This document shows, piece by piece, positions 60,529 to 64,000 of a stretch of DNA of 64,000 nt (the stretch's first letter is position 1; each line of letters begins with the position of its first letter). The stretch comes from Methylomagnum ishizawai. Its GTDB lineage: Bacteria; Pseudomonadota; Gammaproteobacteria; Methylococcales; Methylococcaceae. The notes beneath the pieces were generated by a model. It had not been told where the DNA came from and made no database searches. It worked only from the letters and a program-made list of their open reading frames with translations. The DNA lies in assembly GCF_019670005.1 (NCBI RefSeq), contig NZ_AP019783.1, positions 3,126,150 through 3,190,149 of the forward strand, in the 5' to 3' direction. A program made the position numbers and the translations under genes.

Positions 60529-60605
60529 GGCGGGAACCCCCGGCGTCAGAATAGTTGTCGCCTCTAATTTTCCGAATGAAAGAGGAAAGAAGAGGACAAT
60601 TGCCC

Positions 60606-61103
60606 ATGATTACGACGTATTCCGCAGAGTTCAAAGAGCAAGCGCTTCGGAAGGTGTTTGCGCGTGGCCGCCGGTCGATAAAAGAGGTGGCCGAGGAACT
60701 GAACATGAACCACTTGACCTTGAAGGGCTGGATGAAAAAGAAATTACCCGAGGCGGTACGCGGCGCGGTGAAGCGGGAGAGGCGTCCCGGGGACTGGCGC
60801 CCGGAGGAACGGTTGGCGGCGTTGCAGGAGAGCCATGGCTTGGAAGGGGAAGCCCTGAACGCCTGGTGCCGGGAGCGCGGCCTGTTCGCCCACCAGCTGG
60901 ACGGTTGGAAGCGGGACTTTTGCCGGGATCCAGGGGGCACGGGAGAGGCATCGACGAACGCCCGGGAACTGCGGGTCCTCAAGGAGCGCAACCAGAGCCT
61001 CGAACGGGAATTGGCGCGTAAGGACAAGGCGCTGGCGGAGGCGGCGGCGTTGCTGGTCCTTCAAAAAAAGTACCGGGCGCTCTTGGGGGGAGGGGAAGAA
61101 TGA
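60606..61103 (+). CDS. IS3-family transposase OrfA
   Basis: 165 residues from ATG 60606. The N-terminal helix-turn-helix is MITTYSAEFKEQALRKVFAR followed by RSIKEVAEELNMNHLTLKGW. A second helical module is in LQESHGLEGEALNAWCRERG. A C-terminal coiled coil is LRVLKERNQSLERELARKDK. It binds the IS ends and dimerises. Its stop overlaps the orfB start (ATGA at 61100). Confidence 0.85.
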   Translation: MITTYSAEFKEQALRKVFARGRRSIKEVAEELNMNHLTLKGWMKKKLPEAVRGAVKRERRPGDWRPEERLAALQESHGLEGEALNAWCRERGLFAHQLDGWKRDFCRDPGGTGEASTNARELRVLKERNQSLERELARKDKALAEAAALLVLQKKYRALLGGGEE

Positions 61104-62182
61104 CCCCGCCGCAAGAGCGCGAAACCGTGACCGCCCTGATCGACGAGGCCACCGCCGCCGGCGCGCGCCTGGAGCGGGCCTGCGGGGTGCTGGGGTTGTC
61201 CGCCCGCACCGTCCAGCGCTGGCGATCCGGGGACGGCGTCCAGGCCGACCGGCGGCCCGCGCGGGTGTACGTTCCACCCCACAAGCTGAGCGAGGCCGAG
61301 CGGGCCAAGGTGCTGGCGGTGGCCAACTCCCCCGAGTTCGGCCATTTGCCGCCGTGCCAGATCGTGCCCCGGCTGGCGGACCGGGGGGAATACCTGGCCT
61401 CGGAATCGACCTTCCACCGCATCCTCAAGGCCGAAAACCAGTTGGCGCACCGCCGGGCCGAACGGCCGGGACAGCCGCGCGGCAAGCCCAGGGCCCTGTG
61501 CGCCACGGCTCCCAATCAAGTCTACTGCTGGGACATCACCTATTTGCCCGCCGCGATCCGGGGCCAGTTCTTCTACCTCTATCTGTTCCTCGACCTGTTC
61601 AGCCGCAAGGTCGTGGGCTGGCAGGTCTACGGCGAGGAAAGCAGCGCCCTGGCCGGCGAACTCCTGCGCGACGTATGTCGGCGCGAGGGCGTGGCCCCGG
61701 GCCAGGTCGTCCTACATTCGGACAACGGCGGGCCCATGAAAGGCTCGACCATGCTCGCGACCTTGCAATCCCTCGGCGTCGCGGCGTCCTTCAGCCGGCC
61801 CGCCGTCAGCAACGACAACCCCTATGCCGAGGCGGTGTTCAAGACCCTGAAATACCGGCCCGACCATCCGGTCCGGCCGTTCGACGACCTGGCGGCGGCG
61901 CGCCGTTGGGCCGAAGGCCTGGTCCGGTGGTACAACCACGAGCACCGCCACGGCGCGATCCGCTTCGTCACCCCCGCCGAGCGGCATGCCGGCCAGGACG
62001 CCGACCTCCTGAAGCGGCGCCGAGCCGTCTATGAGGCCGCCCGCGCACGGCATCCGCAACGATGGACCGGTGGCCTCCGCAATTGGCGGCCGATCCCGGC
62101 CGTACACCTGAACCCGGAACGATCAGCCGCGCCAGCCAAGACCCAATCCGAGGTTCACGCCACGCCTCCAAAAGCGGCCTGA
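61100..62182 (+). CDS. IS3-family transposase OrfB (integrase core)
   Basis: 360 residues. It has an N-terminal helical region with GVLGLSARTVQRWRSGDGVQ and an rve integrase core with D in CWDITYLPAAIRGQF, D in VVLHSDNGGPMKGS and E in NPYAEAVFKTLKY, then YNHEHRHGAIRFVTPAERH at the end. Together with OrfA it forms the active transposase. An OrfAB fusion by frameshift is the usual mode in the family. Here the ATGA overlap suggests re-initiation instead. Confidence 0.9.
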   Translation: MTPPQERETVTALIDEATAAGARLERACGVLGLSARTVQRWRSGDGVQADRRPARVYVPPHKLSEAERAKVLAVANSPEFGHLPPCQIVPRLADRGEYLASESTFHRILKAENQLAHRRAERPGQPRGKPRALCATAPNQVYCWDITYLPAAIRGQFFYLYLFLDLFSRKVVGWQVYGEESSALAGELLRDVCRREGVAPGQVVLHSDNGGPMKGSTMLATLQSLGVAASFSRPAVSNDNPYAEAVFKTLKYRPDHPVRPFDDLAAARRWAEGLVRWYNHEHRHGAIRFVTPAERHAGQDADLLKRRRAVYEAARARHPQRWTGGLRNWRPIPAVHLNPERSAAPAKTQSEVHATPPKAA

Positions 62183-62307
62183 ACCCACAACGGCGAGGCG
62201 ACAACTACATTGAAATCTTCCGGGAAGGGAGTAATGTCCACCAATCCACAGGCTTGCCGCATCCCACCCCCTGCCTTACCCTTGACCTCCTTCACCAGGA
62301 GCCTCCC

Positions 62308-62559
62308 ATGCAAGCCATCGAATTCGAGACCATCGCCCACGGCCACACCATCCGCATCCCCGACAGCGTGCCGGACGGGGTTCAACTCCGGGTTCTCGTC
62401 CTGCTCGACGCCACACCGCCCACCCCAACGCCCCCGGACGACAGCCCGGAAGGCCAAGCCCTGAAAGCCCTGCTGATGAGCCTATCGGAAGCGCTAAGCG
62501 ATGAAGACTTGGCGCGACCCAAGGATTTCGGGCGGGAGATTCCAGAATGGGATACCTGA
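62308..62559 (+). CDS. Antitoxin-like protein paired with a PIN toxin
   Basis: 83 residues from ATG 62308 with AGGAG seven bases upstream. It starts MQAIEFETIAHGHTIRIPDS and ends DEDLARPKDFGREIPEWDT, the layout of small antitoxins whose acidic C-terminal tail embraces a PIN toxin. The DNA-binding N-terminus resembles AbrB/MazE-type swapped hairpins. The toxin start at 62547 lies within its last codons. Confidence 0.7.
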   Translation: MQAIEFETIAHGHTIRIPDSVPDGVQLRVLVLLDATPPTPTPPDDSPEGQALKALLMSLSEALSDEDLARPKDFGREIPEWDT

Positions 62560-62961
62560 TCGACACCAATTATCCTGTCGGAACTACAAAAAGGCACCCG
62601 CTGCAATCCGAATGTACTGCGGTGGTTCGCTGCGTTAGGAGAGACGGAATTATTCTTATCCGTGCTGGTAATCGGCGAAATACGGCGCGGCATCGAAAAC
62701 CTCCGCCGCCGCGATCCGATACAGGCCGGAAACCTGGATCGGAAACTGGCGGCAACGGAAGCGCTCATGGCCGGGCGAATCCTGCCCATCACCCAAGCCA
62801 TCGCCGAGCGCTGGGGATACCTGAACGCCCGCGACCCTTTGCCGGTCATCGACAGCCTATTGGCGGCCACCGCGCTTGAGCATGGCTTGATCCTGGTCAC
62901 GCGCAACGTGAAGGATGTCGAGCGCACTGGCGTTCGCTTGCTGAACCCATTCTGCGCATAG
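62547..62961 (+). pseudogene. PIN-domain (VapC-like) toxin, frameshifted
   Basis: It begins MGYLIDTN, the first PIN motif, then has one extra base at AATTATCC (about 62570). Removing one T restores DTNILSELQKG and a continuous PIN protein: LFLSVLVIGEIRRGIENLRR, LPITQAIAERWGYLNARDPL, PVIDSLLAATALEHGLILVT, stop at 62961. The 415-base span is one more than 138 codons. Without correction only a 99-residue fragment from 62662 could be made, lacking the first acidic residue, so the toxin should be inactive. Confidence 0.75.
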
Positions 62962-63004
62962 TTCCCGGCCAACGCGGTTCCGCATCCACAAGCGACGGGC
63001 TTCA

Positions 63005-63030
63005 AAAAAGGGGCCGAAAAGCCCCTTTTT
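63005..63030. terminator. Bidirectional intrinsic terminator
   Basis: A perfect 10-bp stem AAAAAGGGGC/GCCCCTTTTT with a 6-base loop. It lies between the convergent PIN toxin and degP genes and works on both strands. Confidence 0.85.
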
Positions 63031-63052
63031 CATGCCCGGACGTAACCTCGCC

Positions 63053-64000
63053 TCAGCGCAACAACAAGAAGAACCCGCCCCCGTCCCGTTCGATATTCAG
63101 CAACAACTGGCCCCCGCCCTTGGCCGCCTTTTCCAGGTCCGCCAAGTCCTGCACCGGCCTGCGGTTCGCCATCACGATGATATCGCCGGGGCGCAAACCG
63201 GCCTGGAAAGCATAGGACGCCGTGTGGATCTTCTCGACCAGGACGCCGCTTTCCCCGCCGCCGCCGTCGGCGTTGCGGAGCATCGTCCCGGCCAGCTTGG
63301 GACTGAGCTTCTGGCCCTCGGCCACTGCCAGCCTGGGCGCGGCGATCTTGGCCTCGCGGGTCTCGGCCTCGCCCTTGTGCAACACCTCGATCCGCACCGC
63401 CTCGCCGACCTGCAACAGGCCGATGGCGTTGCGGACATCCATGCTGCTCCGCACCTTGCGGTCGTTGATGGCGAGGACGATGTCGCCCGCCTCCAGCCCG
63501 GCCTTGTCGGCGGGCGAATCGGGCTGCACCCCGGTGACGACCGCGCCCTGGGTCTCCTTCAGCCCGAAGGCCTGGGCCAGTTCGTGGCTCACGTCCTGCA
63601 CCGAAACGCCCAACAGGCCGCGCCGCACCTCGCCATGGGCGACCAGGGTGTTCATGATCCTGACCGCCATGTTGGCCGGGATGGCGAAGCCGATGCCGAC
63701 ATTGCCGCCGCTGGGCGCGAGGATGGCGGTGTTGATGCCGATCAATTCGCCCTTGAGGTTGACCAGGGCGCCGCCGGAGTTGCCGGGGTTGATCGAGGCG
63801 TCGGTCTGGATGAAATCCTCGTAGCCCTCGATGCCCAGCCCCGACCGCCCCAAGGCGCTGATGATGCCCGAAGTCACCGTCTGCCCCAGCCCGAACGGAT
63901 TGCCGATGGCGACCACGAAATCGCCCACCTCCAACCTGTCGGAATCGGCCACCGCCAATTCGGCCAAGTCCTTGGAATCGACCTTGACCACGGCGATATC
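63053..64000 (-). CDS. degP: DegP/HtrA-family periplasmic serine protease (partial)
   Basis: The C-terminal 315 residues of a Do-type protease. The start is beyond the right edge. It contains the end of the trypsin-like domain with [20 protein letters not shown] (catalytic Ser in GNSGG) and [12 protein letters not shown]1 ([40 protein letters not shown]) and a shorter PDZ2 ([20 protein letters not shown]) ending in FFLLLR. It degrades or refolds misfolded envelope proteins. MucD-type relatives have the same two-PDZ form. Confidence 0.93.
   Translation of the reverse strand, partial: DIAVVKVDSKDLAELAVADSDRLEVGDFVVAIGNPFGLGQTVTSGIISALGRSGLGIEGYEDFIQTDASINPGNSGGALVNLKGELIGINTAILAPSGGNVGIGFAIPANMAVRIMNTLVAHGEVRRGLLGVSVQDVSHELAQAFGLKETQGAVVTGVQPDSPADKAGLEAGDIVLAINDRKVRSSMDVRNAIGLLQVGEAVRIEVLHKGEAETREAKIAAPRLAVAEGQKLSPKLAGTMLRNADGGGGESGVLVEKIHTASYAFQAGLRPGDIIVMANRRPVQDLADLEKAAKGGGQLLLNIERDGGGFFLLLR

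Larger units (their letters stand above)
60552..62207 (+). mobile_element. IS3-family insertion sequence
   Basis: 1656 bp bounded by perfect 13-bp inverted repeats, TAGTTGTCGCCTC at 60552-60564 and its complement at 62195-62207. It contains orfA and orfB. No target duplication is seen at the ends, so one flank may have been rearranged, consistent with the adjoining IS630 remnant. Confidence 0.8.

Overview
The window is GC-rich bacterial chromosome with gammaproteobacterial gene order: carA-carB-greA, divergent rlmE/yhbY, uvrC-pgsA followed by tRNA-Gly and tRNA-Cys genes, a tusDCB-tusE run, bepA and ubiC-ubiA. Coding density and base composition would fit a gamma such as a Methylococcales methanotroph, but nothing here fixes the genus.

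Layout. 0-3.7 kb: start of nrdA with tandem NrdR-like boxes, an OmpA-type lipoprotein, an AI-2E-family permease, a brnT/brnA toxin-antitoxin pair with a frameshifted toxin, rlmE and yhbY. 4-11.7 kb: a four-gene sensory block on the minus strand (TonB-dependent receptor, YfiR-family periplasmic protein, second TonB-dependent receptor, hybrid histidine kinase with a YfiN-like CHASE8 sensor). It lies where greA and yhbY/rlmE are neighbours in most gammaproteobacteria. 11.8-17 kb: carA-carB-greA, with a terminator-like hairpin in the carA leader. 17-23.4 kb: a FimW-like protein, a lipoprotein with an internal duplication, a YyaL-type thioredoxin-fold protein, a VOC protein and a WYL regulator.

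23.4-37.45 kb is a 14-kb integrative element in tRNA-Phe, bounded by a perfect 39-bp direct repeat (attL inside the tRNA, attR at 37411). It carries an integrase, a ribbon-helix-helix-like protein, an AlpA-like regulator, a TOPRIM/AAA primase-helicase, an XRE-ImmA/IrrE protease with a DUF4411 PIN-like partner, and a type I restriction-modification locus. The hsdS gene of that locus is split by a 1.4-kb IS4-family element with an exact 11-bp target duplication.

37.5-58.5 kb returns to housekeeping genes: flavodoxin, a large PAS chemoreceptor, DUF3422, a 5'-damaged dapA-like gene, a second IS with a 9-bp target duplication, uvrC-pgsA, tRNAs, bepA, the tus genes, NUDIX, cysE, an RTX-like secreted protein and ubiCA. 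58.4-63 kb is a scrap zone: a frameshifted VapB-like antitoxin, an AT-rich orphan gene, IS630- and IS3-family elements and a VapBC-like pair with a frameshifted PIN toxin. The window ends inside a DegP/HtrA protease.

The most distinctive system is the receptor-YfiR-CHASE8-kinase block. It looks like the YfiR/YfiN signalling pair with the diguanylate cyclase output replaced by a multistep phosphorelay and with outer-membrane receptors added.
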